DNA from: Straminergon stramineum
Taxonomy: Eukaryota; Streptophyta; Bryopsida; Hypnales; Calliergonaceae
Direction: 5' to 3'
Assembly: GCA_963920665.1 (NCBI GenBank)
Contig: OY987265.1
Coordinates: forward strand, 625,001-689,000
DNA length: 64,000 nucleotides
Part shown: positions 22,990-34,589 of the stretch, piece after piece
Layout: every line of letters begins with the position of its first letter
How positions within the stretch are numbered: the first letter of the stretch is position 1
The notes under the pieces: model-generated
Databases searched by the model: none
Told to the model about the DNA's origin: nothing
The model's input: only the letters and a program-made list of their open reading frames with translations
Translations under genes and position numbers: made by a program

Positions 22990-25780
22990 TGTCATTTTTT
23001 AGATGGGTGTTGATGTTGGGCAATCTCTTTGTTGTTAGGGAATTCTGAAAAAAAATAGACAATCCTTGTTAGCCCCCCCAGTTGTCAGTCTGATTTTTCT
23101 TTTCAGAATTCCATCTGCCTCATGATTGCTGTATACCAAATGGATGGATGTTAGAGGATGATTTTAGAATCACCTAAGTTACCTAGTACCTCTGTGTTGT
23201 GTTATGGACCTCCTACTACCTTAGTGATGTTGTACACTTTTGATGTTCTGGCACTCATGTTGGAATATCGTCATAGGCAGATGCACTAATCAATGGGATC
23301 GTTGAGCTGATTTTTTCCCTTGTGTCCCATGTCATTGAGACCAGAGAAACAACAATAACAAGTAGTTTTTGACCTACAGTAAACTAATAATGGTATGTAG
23401 TGTTTGCAACACAAAATATGAAGCACAACACTATATGTCAACAATCCTTCTAATATTGCCAACACTAAATTTCAACATAGACATTACTTGTCAACTTTTG
23501 TAAATTGTCTTAGGATATAAATTTTTTTCAAGATTACATTTAGTGTTAGCAATTATTTCATCAAATTGCAATGAATTTTTTTTAATTATACAGTGAATTC
23601 AAAATCAACATACAAACACATTGGTGAAAGAATATATCATTTAATTGACTTATTGTGTTTGCAAAATGGCTATGAAATGTCAAAAAATAGTAAGAAAAGT
23701 TGAAAAAACACATCTAAGGCTGAACCTCCTTCTACTAAAATGCTTCTCAATCACTCATAACTTCTTGGATTGATATGAAATTTTCATTAAACAAAAAGAC
23801 TAGTATGTGCAGCTTTACCAGAAAAATTCATTAGAAACAGACAATGTATGAAGAAGAAACAAGCCGCCGAAGTTCAATGAAATCTAAAAATGTTTGGATT
23901 TTGAACTTCAAATTGCTCCCAAACATTCAAAACAACTTGGATTGACATGAAAATGTTATCACGCAAACTAAACTTCAAGGGGAACATAGCCCAACAAATT
24001 TGATTGAAAATGAACATTTGATAAAAGAGATACAAGCCTCCAATGCAATTCGGTGAACTCAAATTGAACTTGTGAACTTTGATTGGCTTCCAAAACATTA
24101 GTACATCTTGGATTGATTTGAAAATTTTACCACACAAGCTAGAAGAGAGATTGCAAATTTTCCAACAAGTTCAATTGGATTTGGACATTGGATGCAAAAC
24201 TTACAACACTTTGAATTGGACTTGAACCTCTAAATGCAAACCACTCTACATTTTGAAGTAGGCGTGGTAAAAGTTAACTTAACACTGTTAGTAACATAAT
24301 ATTAAATACCATTATTAGTGTAGTGAGATTGAGTACTTTGTGTCACTAAGAACATCCACCTTCATTAATAAATCTACTACATTGTTGTCACTTATTCTTC
24401 ATCCATGTTGTACAATTAGAAGAATAATTGAATCCCCAACGAAAGCTTAGCCATTAACTCCGAAGAGTTCAAGTGACCATTTTTTGGTCCCAACCTACTT
24501 GGTTGGATTATATTTTCCAACTTTGGGAAATGAGAAATTCAACAACTTGATTTTTTTGAAGGTGGTGTAAGGCAGTTAATATAGTTTTCGATGAAAAATT
24601 ACTGAAAAATACTATAGAATGCTTTGTTTTAGTTTTTGAAAGTTATGAGCTCTAGTTTGAGCTTTGAAGAATTATATGATGTTCACCTTCATAAACCAAT
24701 GGTCAGTGGCCACGTGGGATGTTTGAAACGATGTCCTCCCATGAAAGAAGTACTATGGGCTTCCTATTATTCTTCAAGGAACAACGTCTGGCCTAAATAG
24801 ATTGGGTTTGTTAGATACTAACATAGAAAAATCTAGAAATAACAAGTTCAATGTAAATGAAGACACACACAAAAATTAACAAAGAAGTTGGTGTCAGAAG
24901 GTGGTAGTTGGCAACCATGTTTAGTTAATCTTCTCCTTTGAAGTGACAATGAATACCAAGCCCTTGGTGGCCCAAAAGATACCAAAATGTACGAGGAAAA
25001 TTCAAAGCAAATTGAATCTAGGGTCTTCTTTAGTACTAACATGCTGAAGACATCCTAAATGCATTGTTCAAATTCTAAAACTATAGAAACCAATTACATG
25101 CCCTAATTCATGTGCCTTCACTCATGTGGTGTTAGAACCCTTACTAGCCCCAAAGATACCAAAATGTATGAGGATCATTAAAAGCAAATTGAATTTAGGG
25201 TCTTTTTTAGTGTTAATATGATGAAGATGTCCTAAATGCATTGCTAAAATTTTTAATCTAGAGAAATCAGTCACATGCCTTCATTCATGCAACTTTACAA
25301 CCTACATTAGACAAACAAGAAGTCAACCATATTGAATGCAACTTTTCTAACATGTGCCATATATGGTGATGAAGGGTTTGAAGCTAAAATCAAACTACAA
25401 TACAACATTTCAAAGACCCTATCTATTAGTATGGATTCCTCATCTTCTATCTTGTGTCTCCCAATTCCTCCTTCTCTTGCTCCAACTATTGTAGTCATCC
25501 GATAGTGGACATGCAATATACATGGTGTTTTACAAGTTGAAGTTTAGTTTCTACTTGCATACATGAATAGAGACTTCCTTGCTTCTAGACTAAGATTGAC
25601 AAAAGTAGGGTATTGCCAAAACAACCATTCAATGAGAACTACCACTAGTTGTCTTACCATAATGTAACTATGATTCTTGGTTGGTGTCCCTTCTAATGAC
25701 TTGAAGGAGAAGGACAAGGCTTTAGTTTTGAAGTTTACAAGCACCTACGAATTATAGTTTTTCTAATCAAAGCAACAACA
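22990..25780. repeat. AT-rich intergenic DNA with degenerate tandem repeats
   Basis: No gene is supported. Three diverged tandem copies with a ~172 bp period occur at about 23740-24250, marked by CTTGGATTGATATGAAA, ACTTGGATTGACATGAAA and CTTGGATTGATTTGAAA, each followed by CAA...TTNNATTG. Two copies with a ~178 bp period occur at 24960-25300, marked by AAAGATACCAAAATGTA...GCAAATTGAAT and CCTAAATGCATTG. Overlapping ORFs are artefacts of these repeats. Confidence 0.55.
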
Positions 25781-25782
25781 TC

Positions 25783-26220
25783 ATGAACACTACTATACAA
25801 CGGAATGGTGTCATAGGAAGTACAACAACACAATACATGAATGAAGGAATTGCAGGCAACAACATAAATACAAATGGACCAGCAAGAGAGAGAATCCATC
25901 AATGGAGGGAGGCTACCAACAATGGCAACCCTTATGGTGCTTCATGTAAGCTTTCAAAACTATTGTTTTAAATTTTTTTTTTAAATTTTTATTTCTTTCA
26001 TTGGTTGTGATATGTAGATGCCACACAATGGAGTCATGTCATAGGAAGCACAACAACACAATAGATGGAAGAAGGGACTACAAGCAACAACACCAATACA
26101 TATAGGCCAACACTACAACTACTATGGCAATGAAGGAAGGCAACCGATGAATGGAACATTGACGATGCTTTTGATGAGCTTTCTAAACCACCGTTTTGAA
26201 TTTTTTTTGAATTTTAGTTG
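25783..26220 (+). repeat. Duplicated segment, possibly a duplicated exon
   Basis: Copy 1 (about 25800-25990) and copy 2 (about 26030-26220) share GTCATAGGAAG, ACAACAACACAATA, a CAACAACA...AATACA block, the AATGGCAA block and GATGAGCTTTC or its equivalent. In copy 1 an open frame from 25783 reaches CAT|GTAAGC, a donor-like site. Copy 2 is preceded by TGATATGTAG, an acceptor-like site, but its frame is broken. The gene, if any, is not recognised. Confidence 0.35.
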
Positions 26221-26393
26221 AATTCATGTGCTTCAATTATGAGTTTAGTGTTTCACCTCAAGGTTTCCTGCAACAACCCTGGAATTGGGTGCAATTGGCC
26301 AATGTAGACCCATATAGGTCTATAGTGCAAAGGATTCCACTACATTTGAGTTCGAATGCAACCCTTTGAAGCACAAGTTTTTTCTATTGATCG

Positions 26394-26828
26394 ATGGAGA
26401 AGGTGCCATTGCTAAGCCCAAGAATAGAAACAACCTTTGAGTGTAGGAACCAAGAGTTTTTGCATGATGGCCATGAGACTCCAACATCATCATTTCTAAT
26501 GCCAATCAAGGTGCCTCACTCCTACTTGAACAATGACAACAAATGCTCTAGAGATCAAGACAATGGGGAACATTGTGGCTTTAGGCTAGGCATGGCCACA
26601 TACTCTTACCTCTATGAGGTTACAAAAGAGGAGATGTACTTCATTGTGATGGAAAATAAAACTACAAATGTGTTGAGAAAATCAAATTTGCATCAAATGT
26701 TGGAAGATGAAGAACTTTGTTTTGATTATTGTGAGTGCATAGATCGTGGTAGGAAGTCTTATGCAATGACAACTACAATAGTGCTAAAGAAGAGAAACAT
26801 CAACAAGATCACTATGAAGTTTTTCTAA
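26394..26828 (+). CDS. Unidentified 144-residue ORF, doubtful
   Basis: An ATG-initiated frame of 144 codons (MEKVPLLSPRIETTF start, NKITMKFF end) lies in a slightly less AT-rich stretch after the duplicated segment. It has no signal peptide, membrane span or domain that I recognise. A second weak frame, 26978-27178, follows. They could be remnants of one multi-exon gene or of a transposon. Coding is uncertain. Confidence 0.2.
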   Translation: MEKVPLLSPRIETTFECRNQEFLHDGHETPTSSFLMPIKVPHSYLNNDNKCSRDQDNGEHCGFRLGMATYSYLYEVTKEEMYFIVMENKTTNVLRKSNLHQMLEDEELCFDYCECIDRGRKSYAMTTTIVLKKRNINKITMKFF

Positions 26829-27319
26829 GACTTTGAGAAAGAAGAAAACGACGACAATCAACCCATCCACAACTTTGAACAAGGAGAATCCAACGTGACC
26901 AATACAACAATGACTCTGAGTAGGAAAACAACAATGAAGATGAGAGCTACTTCCACTTCAAGGAAGAGCAACAACACATGCAAGACAATGATGATGAGCA
27001 AACCACGACTAGAAATGCAAACTTCACACAATTGCATTGTCCTCATAACTTGGCTTCACTAAGGTGGCACTGCAAGAAAGTTGGCAGTGACGAAGAGCAC
27101 CTTGAACCTTGCACTTGGTCAGTAATTGTGATGGCCAATACCACAGCCCACCAGCGTATAGGTGAAGCCCAAGGTTAAGAGTGTGGGATTGAAAACATTG
27201 GTCACTGTGAGCTTCCAGTTTGTCACTTGGAACTTACTATTTTTTTTTCCCAATTTTCCCAGTTTGGAGTGTAGTTTCATATACAAAAAGTCCCCAAGAG
27301 AGTGTAAAGCTAAAATAGG

Positions 27320-28061
27320 TATGTCACATGCCAATATAGCATTTGGTCCTAAATAGAGTGTTTTCCTCCAAATAAACTCAAATCTCGCATGTAAATAGGA
27401 TAGAAACCTAATATTTGTACATATTGTAGGAATTTAGTAGAAATTTTTAAAATTGCCCAAACCTACACTAGTAGAATGTCCTACCCTAATTGATAGAGGA
27501 TCTACATACTTGTGTTGATTTGGCAATTTTCAAAATTTGGCTTGTTAGATTGGCAAGACTATAAATACTAAAGCAACATATCTTTGTTAAAAGACTTTTT
27601 TAGTGGTTATAGACTATGTGGCATGTACATGTGGCATTGACCTTGTCAAACTCCATGTCTCCATACTTTTAAGGTCAAAGACTGATCCCTTCATATACAT
27701 GTCTTCGACAACTTTTAATCTAATTTTGACATGTCCTGTAACAACAAATTCACCTCAACAGTTGGATCACCTTCCATATCATTTACTAGTTTTTTACCTT
27801 TTATTAAAACACTGTAGCTTGCCCCAAAAGAAGGTCAACGCTAGGCAATATGCCAAAAGCAACATTCCATAAAAAAAACCAAATGATAATAAATAAAAAG
27901 GGTCCAGGACCTCAAAACCAAACTCCTTACGCTGTCTTTTGCTCCAACAAAGGCCTCCTATTAAAGTTGGGCACTTCATCTCTATTGCTATATAGTGCCC
28001 TAAATTCCATTGAAACAAAAAAAAATTCTAACAAAAGGGGGGATAGGCTCCCTTGCCTTCC
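27320..28061. repeat. Fragment of the LTR-like family seen at 6231, then AT-rich spacer
   Basis: TGTCACATGCCAATATAGCATTTGGTC at 27320 onward, and the ~20 bases before it, match the region at 6211-6258. Further downstream the similarity persists only weakly (AAACCTAAT). The rest up to 28061 is AT-rich without a supported gene. CTTCC at 28057-28061 is the left target duplication of unit F. Confidence 0.4.
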
Positions 28062-31000
28062 TGTCGCGAGACGGAAACTTGGAATATACCGGATTAGTAT
28101 AAAATAGATTTATTATAGGATAGAATTTTTCAAATTTTTCACTAGACAAATGGAATTAGAATCCGCTTAGCTTAAACATTACATTAAGGCTCAGAAGATG
28201 ATCCTGGTATTCCCATAATTAGATCAAGGACGGTTCCGGATTCCGGAAACCCGGATGGCGACATCCTACGTCCTAGAGTTCCGGTCTAGGAATCTAGGGA
28301 ACCGTTACGGTAAACAGTAGCTTACTAGGAATGGTTGGTAGGATGACGGGTGCTTAATCCCTGCCACCTTCATTTCCCTTCCCTCTTTCTTTCGTAGATG
28401 TTTGTGCTTGTCTAGTTGAGTGAAAGAATGGTGAATTAGCGATCGTTCCAGGAGTTGAGGATTGTCCTTCCCCACTAGATCCAAACTTAGTTCCGGTTCT
28501 CGATGGTGGAGGGAGGTAGCCGTAAACCCTTAGTTACTGCACGGATGGTTTGTCCTACCATTCCGAAAAGATAGAGTGACGGGTCGCAATTAGAAGACAA
28601 CTTGAGCATGATTGGATGTATCGGCCTATTCCTTAGGCCATGGACTGTAAAGAATGAGTGAATGATTTAGGAGCTCATTGTAGGAACTCCGAATTAGTAC
28701 GAGTTGACAATAAGGGGTCAATTCAAAACCTAGACGGATGAGGTTTGGGCGAATGTATATGGATTTCCAAAGAAAGGATCCAGATTAGTCTCCTGAACTG
28801 ATAAGTTTACGGGTGGAAAATTTAAGAATAGAGCCCATGCTAAGGAGGGCTATGCCATTAGTGATTGTTTAGATGGGAGGCAGAAAAAGATCGTAGAATT
28901 CCTTATTCTAATCTTGTATCCGGAAAAGCCTACTTGGATTATGTTCATGGTGGCCAACACCATTTTTGTCGCAATGGAAGGTAGACCAATCCACTGGGGA
29001 AGGTTGTTGGAGCAGTAGTCTCTAAACTTGCCGCCCATGTAGGAAAGGCTAAAACTAGCCTAATCGGTCCTTACCTATTCCACCTCTATCACTATGCAAA
29101 ACTTTTGAGTAATGCAAAGATAGTAGAGTATGACACTGGAATCACAATCTTACATTATGGCCTCACGGACGAAGTGAAGGCGGAGCAGCCAACATTTGAA
29201 GAAGAAGAAGATCAGGATGAAGAGGAGCAGCTAATAGATCGTAGACGAAGGAAATCCACCGATCCGACTTCACAAGGGAAACTTCCTATTCTGGAAAAGG
29301 TTCCAAAGAAGTAGACAGAAGGAATTTCCGGATTCTTCAAGACTGGATTCAATTGGGTGTTGCAGACATAGGAGTACCATGAAAACTTGGTGGATGTACT
29401 CATGGTGATCAACAAGGAGTTGAAGGTCGAGCCAGAGGATGTGCTGGATATAGTGAAGCAGCTTCCAAATCTGGATGAGTTGAGATGGAAGGAGGAGCGG
29501 ATCGAGAATTTGGAGAAGGAGAAGAATGACCTCCAATCCAAGTTGAATTGGGTAGAAGGAGAGCTGGCCGCATCAAAGCAAAGAGAGAAGGAAGCTCTAC
29601 AACTTGTCAAGAATCTATCCAGTCTAGTGGATAGACCCTCAGAGCTCATCATCAAAGCCTCCCTCATCTAAGACCGACTAATTGAGGAAGGACATTTGAT
29701 TGGATCCAAGGTAGTCAGGATCCTGGTCGATTTCTCATCATGGATGGAGACAATGTTGAAGGAGATGCGATAGCTCTTAGGGCGTATTGATCCGGACCGG
29801 GTGATGGATTTCGCTCACTTTCTGAAAATTCCTTTCGACACAAAAATCGGTGAAACTAACTTCATCATTTCCGCTTCCGCGAAGATCGGAAGTTCTTAGT
29901 AGGACTCTCCGGTATTCAATAGAGTCCTTCTCAAGTCAATTAGAGAAGACCTTCTGGAGGAGTGTGAAGAAAATTCGAGAGTCGGCTAAGCAACCAGACG
30001 TAGCATGAGAGTTGGCGCCACCGAAAGTTATTGTCTCATTGCCTATTCCAACTACCTGTCTTTTTGAGAAGGAAGCCCTTCAAACACCCATACTACTTAT
30101 CTGAAGTGATTTGGTGGACTAGATGGGAGGCCTGAAGAATCTAGCCTAGACTCATTTGGAAAGCTTTGAGCATATGCAGCAACCTCAACCCAGGGAGGAG
30201 AGGATGACCATAGTGCTTGATGAGACTTCTCTAGGAGAAGAAGAGGAAGAGAGGGAGATCAATCACATTGAGAAATTTGACGAAGAGGAGTACCAAACCA
30301 GTTCGAAAGAAGAAGACAAAATGGAAGAGGAAAATTCACCTATGGAGATCCGGAAGATTCAAACCCAAGCAGCAGTGAAGACAACTCCAACGAAGGCGAC
30401 TCTGAGGGCATCCATCCGGGCACCAACGAGTCAAGGTGGGAGTAGTCAGAAGAAGGCATGAAAGGCAAAGTAGTTAGGGTTGCAATTAGTTAGGATTTGA
30501 ATTTTGAATCTGAATTGGGTTTCCAAGTGTGGGCCTAGGTTCCGGATTTTTAGGTTCTGACTATCCAGGTTTCTCGGGAGGTCTGTGGTTAGTCACTTGG
30601 ATTTCCGGGTGGCCTTTTTGGCTTTGGGTTTTTGAGTTTTTAAAGGAGGGTAGGCTTGTTGTCCTCTCATTCCATTCTAGTGCTTATAGTTGGTATCTTG
30701 TCATCCTTTCTTTAATCTGAACCACCAAGTGAACATTTAGGAATTGATTTGTCGTATATTCAACTTTTTTGAGTTCGCTTGTGAAAGCGTTGAAGTGTAA
30801 GAGGGAGAGGAAAGGAGGAATCCGGATCTGAGGTGATGGGATCTGATTTGGAGGGAATGTTTGTGACATAGTTTAGGCTTGTGAATACGGTCTTGTGTGC
30901 AATGCCTTCAAAACACTAGAACGGAAATCTAGCAAGGAGTGGTGTGGGTGCGAGTTCGAAATACTAGGGAGGTTTCCATACGGAGATAAGCAACCTCCAC

Positions 31001-31566
31001 TGGAGAAATCCCCATCCTACTCTCCGGAAGGTCTGCCAAACCCTAGGATCAATCTAGTGAATGACTAACAATCCCCCATCAGTTCCGGTTGTTGTTGATC
31101 TGTCGTTGTAGTGGAAAGTATTTGTTATGGCTCTAAGTGACCTGCCTTCTGGATTGGCCATCCGGGAAGTTGTGAGAGTGTTTCTTAGTTTGATCTAGTG
31201 CAACATTTGGTCTAAGTGTGTTTTGTGTAGTTTAGAGAGAGAAGAGAGTGTGAGGAATATGAGTGGTGAGTCCCTACCCTTCTACAAGATCAAAGGTGGA
31301 CCCTCTAAGGGTAAAACAGAGGCACCAAAAACCAATGTGTGTGAGAAGAGACGGATTTGGACTTTGGAAAGGAGAGGATCCGGATTGGATTTCAAAAAGG
31401 TAGTAATCCGGAAAAGAGAGAAAAGAGGTGAAAAGAGTGCTTAAGTCAATAATACGGATAATCTCGGCTTACAACAACAGTCTAGTATCCCCTGGAACGA
31501 TATTTCGAGTCATTTTATGACGTTTTGGTGTTGTAAGGATACTTACGCTCCTTTGCACGTATGACA
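28062..31566 (+). mobile_element. LTR-like unit F (diverged family, 3505 bp, TSD CTTCC)
   Basis: The unit starts TGTCGCGAGACGGAAAC and ends GCACGTATGACA. CTTCC is repeated exactly on both sides (28057-28061 and 31567-31571), the 5-bp duplication expected of retroviral-type integration. Layout matches the other units: 5' region, long coding region (28503-30461), then a 3' non-coding region with the CCCTCTAAGGGTAAAACAGAGGC landmark near 31298. At nucleotide level it is only patchily similar to units A-E, so it is a separate, older family with the same architecture. It has no internal terminal repeats, so it also looks like a solo LTR. Confidence 0.8.
28503..30461 (+). pseudogene. Decayed LTR-embedded coiled-coil protein gene of unit F
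   Basis: This is a homologue of the protein in units A-D. Conserved positions include SQLEDNLSMIGCIG, GGKFKNRAHAKEGYAISDCL, RQKKIVEFLILILYPEKPTW, VANTIFVAMEGRPIHW, KLAAHVGKAKTS and GPYLFHLYHYAKLLS. After an acidic run and a basic RRRRK patch, a strong coiled coil follows (LRWKEERIENLEKEKNDLQ near 29480-29540). It ends with a Lys/Glu- and Ser-rich tail at SSQKKA. Several stops and frameshifts interrupt it; open pieces include 29105-29314, 29387-29671 and 30156-30461. Function is unknown. The protein appears in two diverged LTR families, so it was probably maintained for some time; that is inference. Confidence 0.7.
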
Positions 31567-31571
31567 CTTCC

Positions 31572-32871
31572 CTCAAGTACAAACACATTACAATTTTAAA
31601 ACTAAATTGTTTCAATTGTTTTGTATCAAAAACACACCACACCGTATCATCCTTTGACTCGAATTTATGAGCATCAATTCTACCTCTTCTCTCATGCTGC
31701 TATAACACAAGCTTCACTCCTTGTCTGATGATGGTCCTGACTTCTTGACATCTCCGTCATAAAGCAAGTTTTGCTCTTCAATCCACTTAGCCAAAAGATC
31801 TTCCTTTCTTACATATCTACTTGTTCTTGGAATTTCTAGATTCTCCTAAGGAATTATGGCTGGTGGTTGAAAGGCAATATGATCAATGTCCCTCCTGGCT
31901 TGAAACATACCTCTCCCTTCTTCTGCACCTATATTCCCAACAATTGTCTTCCCTTTCACTTCCCTGTGAAGGATTATCTTCCACCTCCAGGGTTGTCTCG
32001 GACGCATGTCTGCGGCGAAATCGCTTTTGAAAATCGGACGACCGGACAGTTGGACAACTAGTTTCAATGGACGTGGGTGACGCAATCGGACGCTGCTTGG
32101 TTGCCATTTGGAGGGCGGAAGGGCAGATGGGGTGGACGGGCACGTGGGGTGAATGCATTTTTTGGGGGGGAGGGCAAGGGTGATGCCCAATTCCCTGGAA
32201 AAAAAATGGGCAGCTTCAAGCATGTAGAGAAAAAAAAGAGGTAAATGTGTTAAAAAATGCCATGAAGTACTACAATCAACACATACAAAAATTGCATACT
32301 AGGAATTGCATACTCAATGTTGGCCTCCTTTGATACAAGTATACAAGCCCCCAAATTGAAGGAGCTAAAAAACTCATAACTTTGTTGAAAGAAAAGCCAC
32401 ATAACCATTAGTCCAAAAAAACAACATGGGAACATGGGGTGAGTGTGACATATTGACATTGGCAGACTCAAGTTTTGTTGCAAGGTTAGTTACGAATTTC
32501 ATAGAGTTCTATTGCTTTAGAAATTATCTTGTTCAATTTCTTTAAAATTCATAACAAAAAATCACACAATGAAATGAATGAAAATTTCTTGAATGTTGTT
32601 CAAAAAACAAAAGATTTTCTTGAATGTCACTTGGAACAAAAACTAGACAAGTAACTCAAGTAAGGGAACTAGATAGTGTCATATATTTCTTCAAGATAAA
32701 TTGAACAACTTGTACTACTAACATTTCTTAGCTCATCACTTCTCTGAATCAAAAGAATTTGAGCACCTATAAATGGCCTTGGTGCAAGCCTCTTCCAAGA
32801 TTAAATTCCTAAGGGTGGTAATCACTATCTCCTTTCACCTCTACCCCACTACTGTAGTCTCTTGATTGGAA
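31572..32871. other. Intergenic DNA, no supported gene
   Basis: A somewhat GC-rich patch at 31950-32170 yields overlapping ORFs on both strands (for example 31846-32223 minus), but none has a recognisable domain or splice context. The remainder is AT-rich. Nothing else is called here. Confidence 0.4.
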
Positions 32872-33044
32872 TTAGTTGTCATCATCCATTAACGTGTTCT
32901 CTTCATTGTTTGACAAAGATGATTCATTTCCCCCTCTTTCTTCTTGTACTTTTCTAGTTGCAGAAGCTTTCCGCTTAGGCTTGTTCATCTTTTGCTCCTT
33001 CTTTGCTTGCAACAAGGTTTTTCCTATGTATTCTCGAAGGCAAT
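32872..33044 (-). pseudogene. 3' part of a host reading frame split by the CACTA element
   Basis: On the minus strand the frame runs from the CACTA junction through DCLREYIGKTLLQ and a Lys-rich KPKRKASATRK segment to an acidic end (LMDDDN) and a TAA at 32872. Its other half is at 53146-53293. Removing the CACTA element and one CAA copy joins the two pieces in frame: 148 nt plus 173 nt is 321 nt, or 106 codons plus stop. The protein is unrecognised; it is basic and probably nuclear. It could be a host gene or part of an older element. Confidence 0.55.
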
Positions 33045-33319
33045 CAACACTACAACAAAACAAGTGTTTTATGACTACAAAAAATGATTGCAATGAGTTG
33101 TAAAATCTCAAAATATGACTTAGACAGAAAACATTGTAGATGACACACGACATGACTGGGTCTAGTCATTACTGACTAGTCAAATTATTCATGAGTCATA
33201 TTTGCAGTCATTTGTATTGGGGGTATATTTAGCCGTATATTGCCTATATGGCATATATGTTGACAATCCTTGGAGTCTTGACTTTTCCTTGAACTGCCTG
33301 GGCAAAAGAAAAAAAAGTC

Positions 33320-33790
33320 TACGTGGCATATGACTCGATGTAGTCATATTTTTGGCTGACGTGGAATATGACTACGTTGAGTCATATTTTGGTTCATTTG
33401 GCATATGACTCGATGTAGTCATATTTTTGGTTAACGTGGAATATGACTTCTATGAGTCATATTTTTTGTCGATGTGAAAAATGACTTTCATGAGTCATAT
33501 TCTCTATATGTTAATGTAAAAATGATTCTAGTGGGTCGTATTTTTTGTTGATGTGGAATATGACCTTCATGAGTCATATTTTTGGTTGATGTGAAAAATG
33601 ACTTTCGTGAGTCATATTTTTTGTGATTATGAAAAATAACTCTTATGAGTCATATGCTTTACATGTTGATGTAAAAATGACTTTAGAAAGTCATAATTTT
33701 TTCTTCATGTGGAATATGACCTTCATAAGTCATAATTTTATTGATGTGAAATATGACTAATGTAAGTCATATTTTAGCTCATGTAGTCCA
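33320..33790. repeat. Array of palindromic ATATGACT...AGTCATAT units
   Basis: About ten units of ~45-50 bp each contain ATATGACT, a 5-9 bp spacer and AGTCATAT, followed by TTTTNGTT...GATGTG. Each unit can fold into a small hairpin. The first units are the best preserved and later ones drift (AAATGACT, AGTCATAA). This is the left subterminal repeat of the CACTA element. Confidence 0.85.
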
Positions 33791-34589
33791 CATGGAATAC
33801 TACTTGTAATTTTATGATTGAATGTAGTCATAATTTTAAAAGTATGGAGTCACATTAATAATATGATTGTGAGCATTATATAATTACAACGAGTCATATT
33901 TTGGTTAAGATATATTATAAAATATAACTCAAGCAAGTAATATTTGTAATTGGGGTGACTTGAGGTTTATAGTAGCTTTTGTTATAAACTACAATCACAT
34001 TCCATATATTTTAAATCGACTTGAGGCATTCCAATCATGCATCAATATGGTTTAGCAGCTAAATAAATGACTCCATCAAATAAAAATTGAGTACATATGA
34101 TTTTTGAGATGCATAAGAGACAATTATATTAAAAAGAGAAAATGCCATAAAAAATTTTAGTCTTTTCAATGGCATTTATTAGTCACTAACACAAAACATA
34201 TGACAATGACATTCTATAAGTGTATATTCCTATAAGCTCTAGGACCTATATTTCTTACTAAAATTTGAAGAAGTTGCTTCTCAAGTGTTGTAAGTAGCCT
34301 CTGATAACTTCAATCCAGTTTTAAGTGCCTAAATATACAATGAAGGAGATTAATTTTTAGTGAATGAACAATATAGCTCAATTTTCAAAGATTTAAGGCA
34401 ACAAAAAATATGAAGCACAAGTTTAAAGTAAGAAAAATTCATAATCACTATACCTTTAGAAAACATAAATAAATAAGAAGAAATAACAACAATAGTGATA
34501 AAAGAAACAAGAACTAGAAGGTGGCAAGTGTTAAGAGGTAATAATAAGCAAAAAGAAGTAAGAATTAAGGTGCTACAAAACAAAACAAG

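Noticed and set aside
31846..32223. 125-codon minus-strand ORF in a GC-richer patch
   Set aside because: Overlapping ORFs occur on both strands with no domain, splice context or repeat support.
33300..33790. CRISPR-like array
   Set aside because: The units are palindromic and drift gradually, spacers are not unique, and they lie at a CACTA end in plant DNA.
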